From positions 18,915,501 through 18,979,500 of the forward strand of contig CM055888.1 of the NCBI GenBank assembly GCA_029582165.1: a stretch of DNA of 64,000 nt. Reading direction: 5' to 3'. Each line of letters opens with the position of its first letter. Position 1 is the first letter of the stretch. Source of the DNA: Portulaca oleracea (lineage: Eukaryota > Streptophyta > Magnoliopsida > Caryophyllales > Portulacaceae). Below the pieces are notes generated by a model that worked only from the letters and a program-made list of their open reading frames with translations, did no database searches and was not told the origin of the DNA. Positions 51,976 to 63,910 of the stretch are shown here, in pieces. The position numbers and the translations under genes were made by a program.

Positions 51976-54164
51976 GGGTAGGAGTGAGTCTAGCTTTGGC
52001 GTGACATTCCCTATCCCCTGGTTGCTACAAGCTTGATGGGTTAGTGTTCCTTACAATAGGGGCCCAATGAGTTGAACTATTTACCGATGTAAAAAGAAAA
52101 TTAATTATTTTTTTTATGGACAATACATACTAATTAATACTATGTGATATGAACAATAAACAGGAAAAAATCAAAATAAAAATAAATTTGAAACACAATT
52201 TCAAAAGTTGAAAATAAATTGGTTAATAGGTAAGCAATAATACAAAGTGAAAGGCTCGATTAATCGAAACTAGGAATTGTTAATTAATAAATTAAGGGAA
52301 ACTTTTGATTTTTTCAAAAAAAAATTATAAAAAATTTGGATTTTTAAGCACCCAAATGTGTAGAATTGTCAAATAGTACATGAACCAATTAACTTGAAGT
52401 TTTTTGGTTTGGTTATCCGACCCAAAAATAACTATTTTTCCAATCTGGATACACAATTTTTTAGTAGAATATAATATTTTTTATTTGAAAATTTTAGATT
52501 CTTTTTAAACATTCCTAGTGTCAAAGTTAACAAAAATTCAAAACTTTGTGACATGGTGACAAGCTAGAACAAATAATAACTTTAGTGGCAAATTAGAACA
52601 AAGTTGAATCCTAGAGGTAAAGTGAAAAAAAAAAATAAAATTTGAAAGCTTGGGGACATATTAGAACAAACCTAGACCACAGTGGCAATGTGAATGAAAA
52701 ATTGAAAGCTTGGTGGTACATTAGCCTATGAACTGGCCTACCTGACTATATGCATTAACTTCTCTATAAATAATCGAGGTTCAAGGAGGAAAAGCAACAT
52801 ATGTTTTTGATGAATGAACTTTGGATCAAATAACTTCTCTATACAATCTTATTTTACCTTTATCCAAGATGGTTCTGAGTAGGCACCTTCCTAAGGTTGG
52901 TGATGCCACAACCTTTATCCTTCCTCCGACGGGCTTTTTTAGAGACCTTTATGAGATTTTTGGGTTGCTTGGCCTTTAAACAAATCCTTGGTGGACCCCA
53001 GAACAATATGGTGTCCTAGCCTTTATGATTTATCATATCCCCCTCATGTGTCGAGTTATAAGGAACTGTTTCCTCCTCTTTGTTTTTCGTTGCTTTTTTT
53101 TTATTTTGGTTCTATTTTACATGTTTAGGCTAGCGGGTTAAATTGATCCTTGCCTTCCTTGGGCTGCCAATTTTGATCCCCTGGTAATCCACATCTTGGG
53201 GTTGAAATACAGATTGGAGAGACTTCTCGAACATTCACTAGAGGGACTAGGCAAAAGGAGATGATTCAACTGGAAGATAAACAACTTAAAGTGAATATCC
53301 TAATCAAATGAATCATATGTGACTTTAAAAGGACATGCCTAGGATATAGGGATTTCATTTTATTACCCACATTATAGTCTCTTCATAATATGTCATTTTG
53401 CCACATATACCTTCACTATTTTCTCACCCTTTACCACATACACCATTTTCCTTTGTCACCTACATTAGTCTCCCATTGGTCATTTAACATTGACCACTTG
53501 TACCTTCTCCATTTTCCCTTTTGTAATCTACATCGTTTTCGCTCATCTCTGCCATTTCCAAATCTGAACATTCCACGTCCAACCTCACATGAAATCGAGT
53601 GTGTTATAAGAATAAACATGAGAAAAAAGAAACACCCACCCCCCCCCCCCAAAAAAAAAAAAGAGAAAAGGGAGAAAAGAAAAGGAAAATAAATAAATTA
53701 AAAATGAAAAATAAAAATGGGAAACGCAGAAAAGAAAAGGCAATAAAAGACAACAGAAGACGTGAAAACCCTATACACGCCTGATGTTTTCTAAGTCGCA
53801 CTTAAATCTATCAACCACAACCCCTAACATGCCCTATAAAGTTTTCCTAAAGGCATCAATCTTTTAGAGTTGCACCTGTTGGACTGTAATTGACCCGATT
53901 CTATATAAGATATGTAGGATGCCTCTATGAGGCTCGACCATTACATTTCACTTGCGAGAAAAGTTCATCATAAAAGATCTTCTCTTCAAATGAGAGATAA
54001 TATAGCAATTAGTTTAAAAACCCGCAAGGGCACGCTAGGCAAAAGGAGAAATAAAATCTTGGTTTCAGGTAAAGCATCCTCATAACATCCTCCATCAAAT
54101 ACACTCAGAATCTCCTACTAATTTGACTAGAATCAACCCTACATCAAAATTAGACGTGGCAAAA
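51976..54164. other. Intergenic sequence without recognised gene
   Basis: 52560-52740 has imperfect repeats of TAGAACAAA/GTGGCAA phrases. 52870-53260 reads for short stretches like protein in changing frames (for example LPKVGDATTFILPPTGFFRD) but I recognise no family. 53639-53665 has adjoining poly-C and poly-A runs. Nothing else seen. Confidence 0.45.
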
Positions 54165-54560
54165 CAGGCCCGACCTAAACTTGAACCGACCACCAAAACA
54201 TTGAACCCATAATGACCCAAGACCCTATAATGAACCAGCCCACAACTGAACCGAACCTATGACCCGATTTAAACCAACACCGAAGTAGATCTGAACTAAC
54301 TTAAACCCGAACCGAGCTTGACTCGGGAAAATTGAACCAAATTAGAGCCAATCCAAACCCGAATTGTATCTGAACCGAATGTTGACCTGATATAGACCCA
54401 CACCAAAGTAGACATAGACCGACCTAAACCCGAGCCGACTCAAACCCGAACCCATCCAAACCTAATAAAAATGACCCAAACCTGAATCAGTTCAAACCTT
54501 CATTATACCCGAACCTAATTACATTCAAACATAAACAACTCGAATCGACCCAAACTAATT
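54165..54560 (+). repeat. Degenerate CCCGA/GAACC-rich repeat, first block
   Basis: ACCCGA, GAACCGA, CTGAACC and AACCCGAACC words recur every 6-15 nt without strict period. A second such block lies at 55440-55850. Confidence 0.65.
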
Positions 54561-54764
54561 CAATCCCAAAATTTTAATGACAGTATGACACAAATCTCTG
54601 CAATGGAATCAGCAAATGTCTAGCCAAATCCTTCATGTCACTAAAATAAATATAAAATCATGAGATTGATGCTTAATAAGCATTAGCTAGCAGTCGCTCA
54701 GAAAGGAACTTAGCTTATGTTGTTATGTTCGTATGTACATTCACTTTGTTGTATATTTGATTTT

Positions 54765-55167
54765 GGATTATTAGACACCAATAATACCAACTTTGGGTAT
54801 ATTAGAGACTAATAATACAAACTATTTTCTTGGAGACTAGTAGTACCAACTATCGACTTATTTTCCTCCAACAATACACGGACTAGTTGTTATAGTTTTA
54901 ACTCATTGGAAAGATGACGTGACTCCATGATGTGTGACGTGGAAGGCAGAGGTTGGGTAGAGAATGTTGTCGTGGACACTAACATGCCTTCCATGTCACA
55001 TATTATGGAGCCACATCATCTTTTCGATGAGTTAAAACCATAATAATTCGACGGTGTACTGTTAGAGGAAAAAAGTCAATAGTTCGAACTGCTAGTGTCC
55101 AAGAAAATAATTTGTATTATTAATATCCAGTACCCCCAAAGTTGGTATTATTGATGTCCAAAAACCC
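54765..55167. mobile_element. Mutator-type MITE with 183-bp inverted arms
   Basis: Left arm 54765-54947 and right arm 54986-55167 are imperfect inverted repeats around a 38-bp loop. Termini read GGATTATTAGACACCAATAA and, from the other end, GGGTTTTTGGACATCAATAA. A 9-bp direct repeat TTTGATTTT flanks it at 54756-54764 and 55168-55176. Long terminal inverted repeats with a 9-bp duplication are the Mutator (MULE) signature; there is no coding capacity. Confidence 0.88.
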
Positions 55168-55439
55168 TTTGATTTTTAATGCTCTTTAATATTTTCTAGT
55201 AAAATTACAAATTCAAACATTCATGAAAATCATACCACAAGCCTATATTTTGAAATAATGCTAACGTGGTTTCTAGATAGCTAGTAAAAAAAATATTCGT
55301 ACTTGAAAAAATGGGTCCACCAAGTAATAGTAAGTTTAAGTTCAATTAGTATTTTAACTTTTTATTTTAGACATTTATTTTTTCAAGTGACTCCTACCAA
55401 ATTCCAATTATTCCTCACCGGAATCTTAGTAAACTTGAG

Positions 55440-55850
55440 GTTCACCCAACCCGAATCGTTGGACGACCAATGGTTGACCTGACCCAAATTTTACTCGACT
55501 TAAGGTTGGCCCGACCCGAATCTTACTCGACCTGACGTTGGCTTGCCCCGAATCTTACTCGACCCGATGTTGACCCGACCCGAATATTAATCGACTTGAG
55601 GTTTACCTGACCTGAGGTTGATCTGGACCATTGAACCCATAGATGACCCGACCCATAACTGAACTGATCCAAAGTGCGACAACCCGATGTCGAACCGAAC
55701 CACCCGCACCACACCTTGTTCGAACCAAATGGGTTGACCCAGACTCTGCCCCAACCCGAACATGGCCCAAATCCAATCCCATACCCGACCCAAATTATAG
55801 TGAACCAAACACACCGGACCCAACCTCTCCCGACCCCTACCCGACCCAAT
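55440..55850 (+). repeat. Degenerate CCCGA-rich repeat, second block
   Basis: GACCCGA, TTGACCCGACCC and CTCGACCTGA words recur irregularly. Overlapping frames in this stretch are Pro/Thr-rich by-products of the repeat. Confidence 0.65.
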
Positions 55851-57282
55851 GGACCCATTTGCCAGGTCTTCAAAATACAACCATCTACCCATTTCTTCTT
55901 CCCTTTTACCACCTCTTTCTTTATACATTCAACATGTCATCTATTAGTTCACCTCAAGCGCTATGACCATCTGCCCCCATAGAAAGATGGATCCATTCAT
56001 GAACCATCATATTATCTTTTCCATTACCTTTTCCTTCTCCACATACACTCATGAACTTGTATTACAATCATTAGACTCAAACACTCCACTAACCTTTCTG
56101 ACCCTCATTAGATTCATGCCACCTATAAATAAGCCCCACCTAATCCCAATAACTTTTTAGATAGACCTTCAATGTAAGCATGTGATTTATGATATGCTCT
56201 CTACCTTCAACATATCTAACAGAGGGCTCAACAAAATAAGTGATTTTGTTTCTTTCGCGAATATATTACTGGAGGTTAACTGCAAATAAATCTCAGAACA
56301 TTTAGGACATATAAGTCATGACTTACTTATGAGAAAGACATTTGCCAACAAATTGATGAGCATATCTTCATCTAATCCCCTAAATTTTGGATTGACTTGA
56401 TTAGACATCAACCTTAATTATATGCATAAAGGGCTTATCCCACTATGAGCACTTCATAATACAAGCATCGTGTTAAATAAAGATACTCTTAAAGAATTTT
56501 GGTTGGCAATTTCTCTACTACAGATAACCCCCAAAGCGCCTTCAGTTAAGAAATATTTTTTTCCAGCTTACAAAGTCTCACTAAAAATATCAAGACCTTC
56601 ACCAAGGAATTGTATTATACAAAATAGATTGCCAACCTAAAAATGCAGATCCTATTAAGCTTTAGCACATAAAGCCTAGATTTGAACAAGATTTCTTAAG
56701 GATCTTAAATGGTTGGTGATTAGGGTGATGTCCTCAACAGTATAATACAAATATGATGCTAGTGATGGAAATTGCCCAAGACATTATACATCAATATTTC
56801 CTTGCAATGTTCGATCCATTCCTTGTGATGGTTGTTACTTGAAAAATAATCTAGATAACTTTCAGAAAGCTTCCCAAACTTAAATAACATTAACTAACAC
56901 CAAAAGGAAGAGAAACATGAATTTTTCCCATACAACAACAAAATGCTATAGGTTACGCGATATCTAGCATGTATACTTGTTGGGTTGGGTTGTGACAGTT
57001 AGGCTTTTCAATCATCTTTTTCTTTTGGGATAATGGGATCTGCTTGAGTAGACTTGTGCTAAGATCTTTTTTGTAGTCGTTTTTAGAGGAAGAGTCGTCA
57101 TATCCACAAGGAGTTTTGTTCAATATTGAAATTTCTTAAGTGTTTAAGTTACGTTTTCTAATTTAATTATAAATAGTTCTAAACTAATAAAAAAAGAAAC
57201 TAGCTAGATAAACTAAATTAAAAATAAATATCCACTCTATAATTAATAAACAAAGTCAATCAACTAATAGATAACATACTAG
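55851..57282. other. Intergenic sequence, nothing recognised
   Basis: Low-complexity C/T-rich and AT-rich sequence; no coding or structural signal that I can support. Confidence 0.5.
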
Positions 57283-58305
57283 GTGTACATGTTTATTCAG
57301 AGAGACTCGAGTGGGTGTGGTGTGCTTTCATACTGGCGTTGGGCGTGTGAGGGTGTGTTGGTGCGATGGTGCGTGAATAGGAGTAGCGTGGGATGCATGA
57401 GTGGACAGAGACGAGGTAGGCGTTGGTCGCATCAGTGGAAGGTGGTGGACACAGTGGTGCGTGAGTGAAGGACAGATGGAGGGTGATGGGTGGCGATGCG
57501 TGTGTTGGGTGGTGTCTTAGATGGTTGTTGAGGCGGCGGATAGGCGTGCGACAAAGGGAGATGGGGCGGTGGTGGACGCCGACGGCGTCGACGACTGGCG
57601 AGAGTGGGCTGTGTTAGGCGGGGGTTTGTGGGGGTGGACGAGGGGTTAGATTAGGGTTTGGCGAGTAAGTTAGTGAGAAGAGGGAAGGGGTGGGGAAAAT
57701 TTTGGGTGTGAAATTAGGGCGCTGGAAATTATGGATGCATGTCTGTGCGTCTGGGTGTACGTGGGAAATGAAAATTTTTCTCACTCTCTATTTTGCCTGT
57801 GCAAAATGATTGCATACTTGTGCATCTGTCTATGGGCATCTGAAATTTTAAGGTCAGTTCTCATGCTTTTGGCATGGTTGTGCTGCTGGGTGTGCACCTT
57901 TCAAAAACATCACTCCACAAGAAGATTACTAACATATACTCAACTCCCTCCTTTCTTCTTTGCTCCAACACTATTACACTCAAATTTGCACTCAACAATG
58001 ACATGTGAAAAGCTCCAGCAAACTCTGAGGACATCACCACTACATCTGCTGAGGACCTCCAGCACCAGCACTGCGATTTTGTTTGAAAGTGTGCCAAAAT
58101 TAATTTAGGGAAGTATCCTCTATAAACCCTAAAATATACTTTCTCCTACTCTTTCGATTTTGATATGATAACGGTTGATTCCATATTTTCAGAAACTCAA
58201 GATATGGAAAGGAAATCAAAAGTATCAAACGGATATGGAAGATTGAGAAGATCAAAAATAAGAAGGAAACTATCCCCACCAAAGATCAAAGAGTCGTTGG
58301 AATGT

Positions 58306-58363
<58 letters not shown>

Positions 58364-58659
58364 TTCGAAGACTTCTTGAAAGGTATTGATTTCCAAGCAA
58401 GTAAATCAGTTGTAGGAGCTTTGTGAAAGAAAACTCTGAGTGTAGGAATATTGAGTGAATATTTTGAGTGTAACCACATTTGTGTTGTGGTGAGTTTTGT
58501 AACCAGTGGTCTAACTGGTGAGGACCTCCTGAGGTCGTAATTTTGGCTGAGTCCAGTGAACCTCTATTGAGTGAGGTCGCTGTTTGTAATCGCCTCTTCC
58601 GTGAGGCCTCAAGAACAGAAGACGTCTGCAAGGTCTTCTGTCCTAGTAAGCTGCTTTGA
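57283..58659. other. G-rich block and possible LTR remnant
   Basis: 57283-57715 is G-rich (GTGGTG, GGCGG words) and shows no family. 57720-58659 has recurring TGTGCATCTG and TGAGGTC/GAGGACCTC words, the latter shared with the LTR of element 8, suggesting a related LTR remnant. Element 7 is inserted at 58659. Confidence 0.35.
58308..58361. repeat. (AT)n microsatellite, about 27 units
   Basis: Uninterrupted alternating A/T for 54 bp. Confidence 0.97.
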
Positions 58660-59462
58660 TGATATATATTTGGTCCCAAATACACATCATGGGAACCAAA
58701 TACAAGCTTACATTGAAAAGGAGCTTCAATCACTCACATCCCTCTCATTAATGGAAGATTTCATCAAGTGCAATCGAATACTTTGCTCTATATCTCAAGA
58801 ACCATAAAGCTATTGTGAAAGACACCCTAGAGCCGAATGTTCTACATCAAAAGAGCTTTCCAATGGTTTTTGAATCTTGAATTTTGGAGAAGAATTGAGC
58901 AAGATATCAATGTTTCTTTCTAGCTGTGTGCATTTTGATTCTTTATGATGTCATATTGTAATAGATGATGTAAGCTAGAAACCCTTGTAATCTTGTTATT
59001 GTACACGCCTAGGGGGGGTTCTAATCTATTATAAATAGACCCCTTGGGAGGCCCTTGTATTGATTCATTCAATCATTCACAAAGTAATACTAACCAAACT
59101 TCTAAAGGCTAAATGCTTTTGAGTTCTCTCTAGCTTTGCTAGAAACGATTCTCCATTCTAGGGAATCGCCCAAATCTCTTCTTCTATTCCTTGCTTGGCT
59201 AGCTTGGTCGGTGATAGGAAGAGTTGAAGATCTTCTTGAAGTGGTGTGCCTATATCTTCAAGAGTTTCTCACGCCATATCCCATTCTATCATTCGTTCAT
59301 TCAATCGTTCATTGGTAACATTTCCATTGCTCATTTGAATTCTATCATCTTTCATTCTTTCGTTTGATCCTTAAGAACTTAGAGAAGGAAGATTCTTATC
59401 TTGGTTCTCAAAGATCCTGATTTCATGTGTAATGTGATCTCCTTCGATCCCATTATACATCA
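58660..59462 (+). repeat. 5' LTR of element 7 (803 bp)
   Basis: Opens TGATATATATTTGG (14 nt before GTCCC, as in element 2) and ends TTATACATCA. Its first 148 nt encode LVPNTHHGNQIQAYIEKELQ to CSISQEP and a stop at 58807. TATAAATA near 59030 lies between CCTAGGGGGGGTTC and GACCCCTTGGG. Confidence 0.9.
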
Positions 59463-59466
59463 AAAG

Positions 59467-59478
59467 TGGTATCAGAGC
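59467..59478 (+). other. Primer-binding site of element 7
   Basis: TGGTATCAGAGC, 4 nt after the LTR. Confidence 0.92.
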
Positions 59479-59680
59479 TTAGGAGTTTGATTCTCTTAGT
59501 TCTTGCACCATCTTTTTGCAATCTTTCCATCACAAATTCATCCCCCAACACGTCTCCCATAAACTCCACAAATAACCCCCTAAACCCAAACACAATCTAG
59601 CCTAAACACATACCATCTCTCGTCCCTTCACCCTAGCCCCAAAACCGTGAGTTTCTTTTGATCTTTTTGTATCAAGATTG

Positions 59681-61254
59681 ATGGCTAGTGGAAGTACTCC
59701 AACGGATCCATCCACAAATTCCCAAGATGATGTAGAATTGATGAAGCAAATGATTGTTTACCTCACCGACCAATTAAAGAAGTATATGCATCTTCAACAT
59801 AAAGAGATGCGTGATGATTCTTTTGTTAGGAAACCCCAAGGTGACGAGGAGTTCGCACGAAGTGAAAGGAGTGGATATCCAAGAAGGGAGGAACGATTTG
59901 ATTTCAAAGTGGAGAGTCCGGAATTTGATGGTAATTAATCTTGATCCTAAAAACTTCTTAGATTGGATGCAAACTATTGAAAGAGTGTTTGATCTTAAAG
60001 AAGTTCATGATGAAAAGAAAGTTAAGTATGTGGCCCTAAAGTTGCGCAAACATGCGTCCATTTGGTGGACAAACTTACAAAAGAAGAGGCAAGCTAACGG
60101 CAAGGACAAGATTAAGACATGGTGTAAGATGAAAAACAAGTTGCAAGGAAAGTTTCTACCACCAAGTTATCTCCAAGATAATTACTACAAATTGCAACGT
60201 TTGGTTCAAGGAAGTAGAAGTGTGGAGGAGTACACCAAAGAGTTTGAACATCTACTTTGGCGTTGTGATCTCCAAGCGAATGAACCACAAACTTTGGTAT
60301 GTTACTTGTTTGGTCTTAATGATTAGATTCGTAATATAGTTGAATTACATTCTTACCAATCTTTGGATGAATTGAGTTCTTTGGCCTTAAAAGTAGAAAG
60401 GCAAAGAAAAGAAAGAGGAAAAGAGACCATGACAAAGTACCGAACATCTTACAAACCATCCCAACCTACACGTCCATACACTCCACAACAAAGAACCCTA
60501 TTCCCCACAAAACAACCAAACAATAAAGCTCCACAAAATCAGCCCCCATCCATCCCCAAACCTCACGTCCAAGAACCCAAACCATTAGCCCCAAGGAGAT
60601 GTTTTCGTTGCCAAGGATTAGGTCACTATGCCTCGGAGTGTCCTAATAAAAGAGTTGTATCTTTGGTTGAATATCAAAGTGCTTTATATGTTGAACCGGA
60701 GTATAATGAAAGTGAGAATGAAGAGGAGGTTAATGAGACTCTTGACGTAAATGAGGAGGAAAATGTAGAGGAAGCGGATGAAGGAGAAATGTTGGTAGTA
60801 AGAAGGGCTCTAAGTGTTGCTTGTGTACCAAACGAGCAAGAACAAAGGGAGAACATATTTCATATAAGGTGTACTATTCAAGGCAATGTTTGTTCCCTAA
60901 TCATTGATGGAGGAAGTTGCACTAATGCCGCTTCAACAACCATGGTGAATAAGCTACAATTGGAGGTTAGTCCACACCCATCCCCTTACACAATTCAATG
61001 GCTAAGTCAAGGGAAGGGTATTTGTGTGGTACACCGTGTGCTTGTATGTACGTCTTTCCATTGGTAAAAACTATAAAGATTGTATTTGGTGTGATGTAAT
61101 TCCAATGGATGCTTGTCATATATTGCTTGGAAGACCTTGGTTATTTGATAGGCATGTTACTCATGATGGGAGATCAAACACCTACACGTTTATTCTCAAC
61201 AAAAAGAAGATCACATTGGCTCCTTTACCACCATCTTCTATCATACGTCCCTAA
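59681..61254 (+). pseudogene. Gag and protease of element 7
   Basis: The ATG at 59681 (MASGSTPTDPSTNSQDDVEL) opens the heptad region and capsid start. A duplicated TAAT at about 59935 makes a stop. The capsid continues in the next frame (LDPKNFLDWMQTIERVFDLK, HASIWWTNLQKK, QGSRSVEEYTKEFEHLLW) to a TGG-to-TAG nonsense at 60325. Then come linker, zinc knuckle CFRCQGLGHYASEC (about 60600-60641) and protease LIIDGGSCTNAASTTMV (about 60899). An insertion near 61045 shifts the protease frame; LLGRPWLFDRHVTHDGR follows and CAA-to-TAA ends it at 61252. Confidence 0.9.
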
Positions 61255-62448
61255 CAACAACAACAACAACAAGAGAAGGAGACAAACATTGTGACCTTTA
61301 TGAAGGCCGAGCACCATGAATTCCAAGAGCACAAAAGTCTTATTCTAGCTAACTTGGAAAAGAAGGAAGCGTCCCCAACAATTGAGCATTCACGTCTCCA
61401 ACCTCTTTTGGAACGTTTCAAACATTTGTTCCCAAAAGAGTTTCCAAAAGGATTGCCTCCAAGAAGAGAAATTGAGCACAAGATTGATCTAGTTCCGGGT
61501 TCAATGCTCCCTAACAAACCGGCCTATCGAATGAACCCAAAGGATGCACAAGAAGTACAAAGGCAAGTAGATGATCTTTTGTCCAAAGGCTTGGTGCGTG
61601 AAAGTATGAGTCCATGTGCCGTTCCCGTTTTGATTTTTCCTAACAAAGATGGATCTCAACGAATGTGTATGGATTGCCGAGCCATAAACAAGATTACAAT
61701 CAAGTATAGGTTTCCAATACCTCGACTTGAAGATCTACTTGATGAATTACATGGGAGTGTTGTGTTCTCTAAAGGTTATTTGAGAAGTGGGTATCATCAA
61801 ATTCGCATTCATGAAGGAGATGAGTGGAAAATGGCATTCAAAACAAAAGAAGGCTTGTATGAATGGCTTGTCATGCCATTTGGCCTCACTAATGCACCAT
61901 CTACTTTCATGCGTCTTATTAATCATGTATTAAAGCCTCTTATTGGCAAGTGTGTAGTAGTTTACTTTGATGATATTCTTGTGTATAGTAGAAGTGAAAG
62001 AGAGCATGTGAAACATCTAGAGTTGGTCAGGTACATTTTGGAGAAGGAGCAACTCTACGCCAACATGGAGAAGTGTCACTTTTTCTCACCCAAGGTTATG
62101 TTCCTTGGATATGTTCTTTCAAAAGAAGGCATACAAGTCGACAAGGAGAAGCTGAAAGCTATTCAAGAGTGGCCTACACCAACATCTATTCATGAGGTAC
62201 GAAGTTTCCATGGTTTAGCATCATTTTATAGAAGATTCATAAGGAATTTTAGCTCCATTCTTGCACCTATGACCGAATTGTTGAAAAAGAAAGAGTTTTT
62301 ATGGAGTAAGGGTGCAAACGAAGCATTCGAGTTGATTAAGGAGAAATTATGTCATGCACCTATTCTTGCATTACCTTGTTTTGACAAAGTCTTTGAAGTT
62401 GAAGTTGATGCAAGTGGAGTTGGAATTGGAGCCGTTCTATCTCAATAA
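61255..62448 (+). pseudogene. Reverse transcriptase of element 7
   Basis: The linker and RT from 61291: [76 protein letters not shown] and YFDD at 61963-61974. FSKVDL reads FSKGYL, removing the first catalytic Asp. The frame enters RNase H ([14 protein letters not shown]) and ends at a GAA-to-TAA change at 62446-62448. Confidence 0.92.
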
Positions 62449-63822
62449 GGTCGTCCAATTGCTTTCTTTAGTGAGAAGTTAAATAAAGCCAAGAGGAAGT
62501 ATAGTACATATGACAACGAGTTCTATGCAATTATAAGAGCTCTTGAGCATTGGCGTCATCATCTACTAAGTGGTGAATTCATTCTACATAGTGATCATGA
62601 AGCTCTAAAGTTCATTCAAGGGCAACATAAGCTTAATTCAAGACATGCCAAATGGGTTGAGTACATGCAAGCATTTCATTTCATGATAAAGCATAAGGCG
62701 GGACATCTTAACAAAGGAGCGGATGTTTTATCAAGAAGGTACTTACTCACTCATATTCTTGATTCAAGAGTCCTTGGTTTTGAACATATTAAAGGGTTAT
62801 ATGAGAATGATGAAGATTTCAAGGAGGTTTATGAGCTTTGCAAAAAGCATCCCCACCAACTCGATCACATTGAGCATGGATTTCTTTTTAAGGGAAATCA
62901 ACTATGTATTCCAAAGAGTAGCATTCGTGAATTGTTGATTATGAAAGTCCATGGAGGATCATTGGCGAGTCATTTTGGTATTGAGAAGACTTATTTGATG
63001 ATGAAAGAGCATTACTTTTGGCCTAGCATTATCAAAGATGTTGAGCATATGATCAAGAGGTGTAATACGTGCAATATTTCAAAAGCTCATGCCTTACCAC
63101 AAGGCTTGTACACGCCACTACCTATTCCACATAGTCCATGGGAAGATGTGAGTTTAGACTTCATTGTGGGTCTACCAAGAACTCAAAGAGGCAAGGATTC
63201 AATCATGGTTGTCGTTGATAGGTTTTCAAAGATGGCACACTTCATTCCATGCCATACAACCTATGATGCTACTAAAGTTGCAAATCTTTACTTTGAAGAA
63301 GTAGTGAAGTTACATGGTATTCCAAAGACCATGGTGAGTGATAGAGATTCAAAGTTCCTTAGTCATTTTTGGCTAACATTGTGGAAGAAGCTTGGTACAA
63401 AATTGAAGTTTAGCACCGCATGTCATCCACAAACGGATGGTCAAACAGAAGTTACAAATCGTACTTTGGGAGATTTACTTCGAGCATTGTTTAGTAAAGA
63501 CAAGAAAATGTTGGATACTCTTCTATGTCATGTTGAGTTTGCTTTTAATAGAAGTCCAAGTAAAGCCACGGGTTTATCACCATTCCAAGTGGTTTATGGA
63601 AGAAATCCTCTACAACCTATGGATCTTACACCTACTTCTACTACAACAAAGTTTAGCTTTGAAGCTAACAAAAGGGTGGAAGAGATTAAGAAGCTACATG
63701 AGGAAGTTCGTGAGAAAATCTTGAAGTATACACAAGATGTAGCAAGTAGAGTGAATAGAACAAGGAAGAAGGTTGTATTTGAACCGGGAGATCTTGTTTG
63801 GATTCACTTGAAGAAAGAATGA
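62449..63822 (+). CDS. RNase H and integrase of element 7
   Basis: Open in the same frame as the RT after the nonsense codon. RNase H: YDNEFYAIIRALEHW, LHSDHEALKF, GHLNKGADVLSRRY. Integrase zinc finger: HFGIEKTYLMMKEHYFWPSI and RCNTCNISKAH; core VVVDRFSKMAHFIP, VSDRDSKFLSHFW, ACHPQTDGQTEVTNRTL with the D, D, E residues; C-terminal FEPGDLVWIHLKKE. It stops at 63822 because of a local rearrangement (63805-63910). Confidence 0.92.
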   Translation, partial: GRPIAFFSEKLNKAKRKYSTYDNEFYAIIRALEHWRHHLLSGEFILHSDHEALKFIQGQHKLNSRHAKWVEYMQAFHFMIKHKAGHLNKGADVLSRRYLLTHILDSRVLGFEHIKGLYENDEDFKEVYELCKKHPHQLDHIEHGFLFKGNQLCIPKSSIRELLIMKVHGGSLASHFGIEKTYLMMKEHYFWPSIIKDVEHMIKRCNTCNISKAHALPQGLYTPLPIPHSPWEDVSLDFIVGLPRTQRGKDSIMVVVDRFSKMAHFIPCHTTYDATKVANLYFEEVVKLHGIPKTMVSDRDSKFLSHFWLTLWKKLGTKLKFSTACHPQTDGQTEVTNRTLGDLLRALFSKDKKMLDTLLCHVEFAFNRSPSKATGLSPFQVVYGRNPLQPMDLTPTSTTTKFSFEANKRVEEIKKLHEEVREKILKYTQDVASRVNRTRKKVVFEPGDLVWIHLKKE

Positions 63823-63910
63823 TTTCCTTCTAAAAGGAAAGGGAAGCTAGCACCTAGAGGAAAGGGAAGCTAGCACTTGAAGAAAGAATGATTTCCTTCT
63901 AAAAGGAAAG
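63805..63910 (+). repeat. Local duplication at the integrase C-terminus of element 7
   Basis: A 37-bp stretch beginning CACTTGAAGAAAGAATG occurs at 63805-63841 and 63874-63910 (offset 69), with GGAAGCTAGCAC also repeated between. The sequence coding GDGPYKVLE in element 5 is missing. Confidence 0.8.

Noticed and set aside
52870..53260. Possible host pseudogene
   Set aside because: Short protein-like stretches in changing frames, but I could not name a family or find splice structure.
53390..53801. Lys-rich frames around poly-C/poly-A
   Set aside because: Homopolymer and A-rich sequence; no protein family.
55523..55982. Overlapping long frames on both strands near the second CCCGA block
   Set aside because: Caused by stop-poor degenerate repeat sequence; no domain.
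57283..57468. Possible small gene in the G-rich block
   Set aside because: Only 61 codons, G-driven composition, no motif or promoter that I can support.
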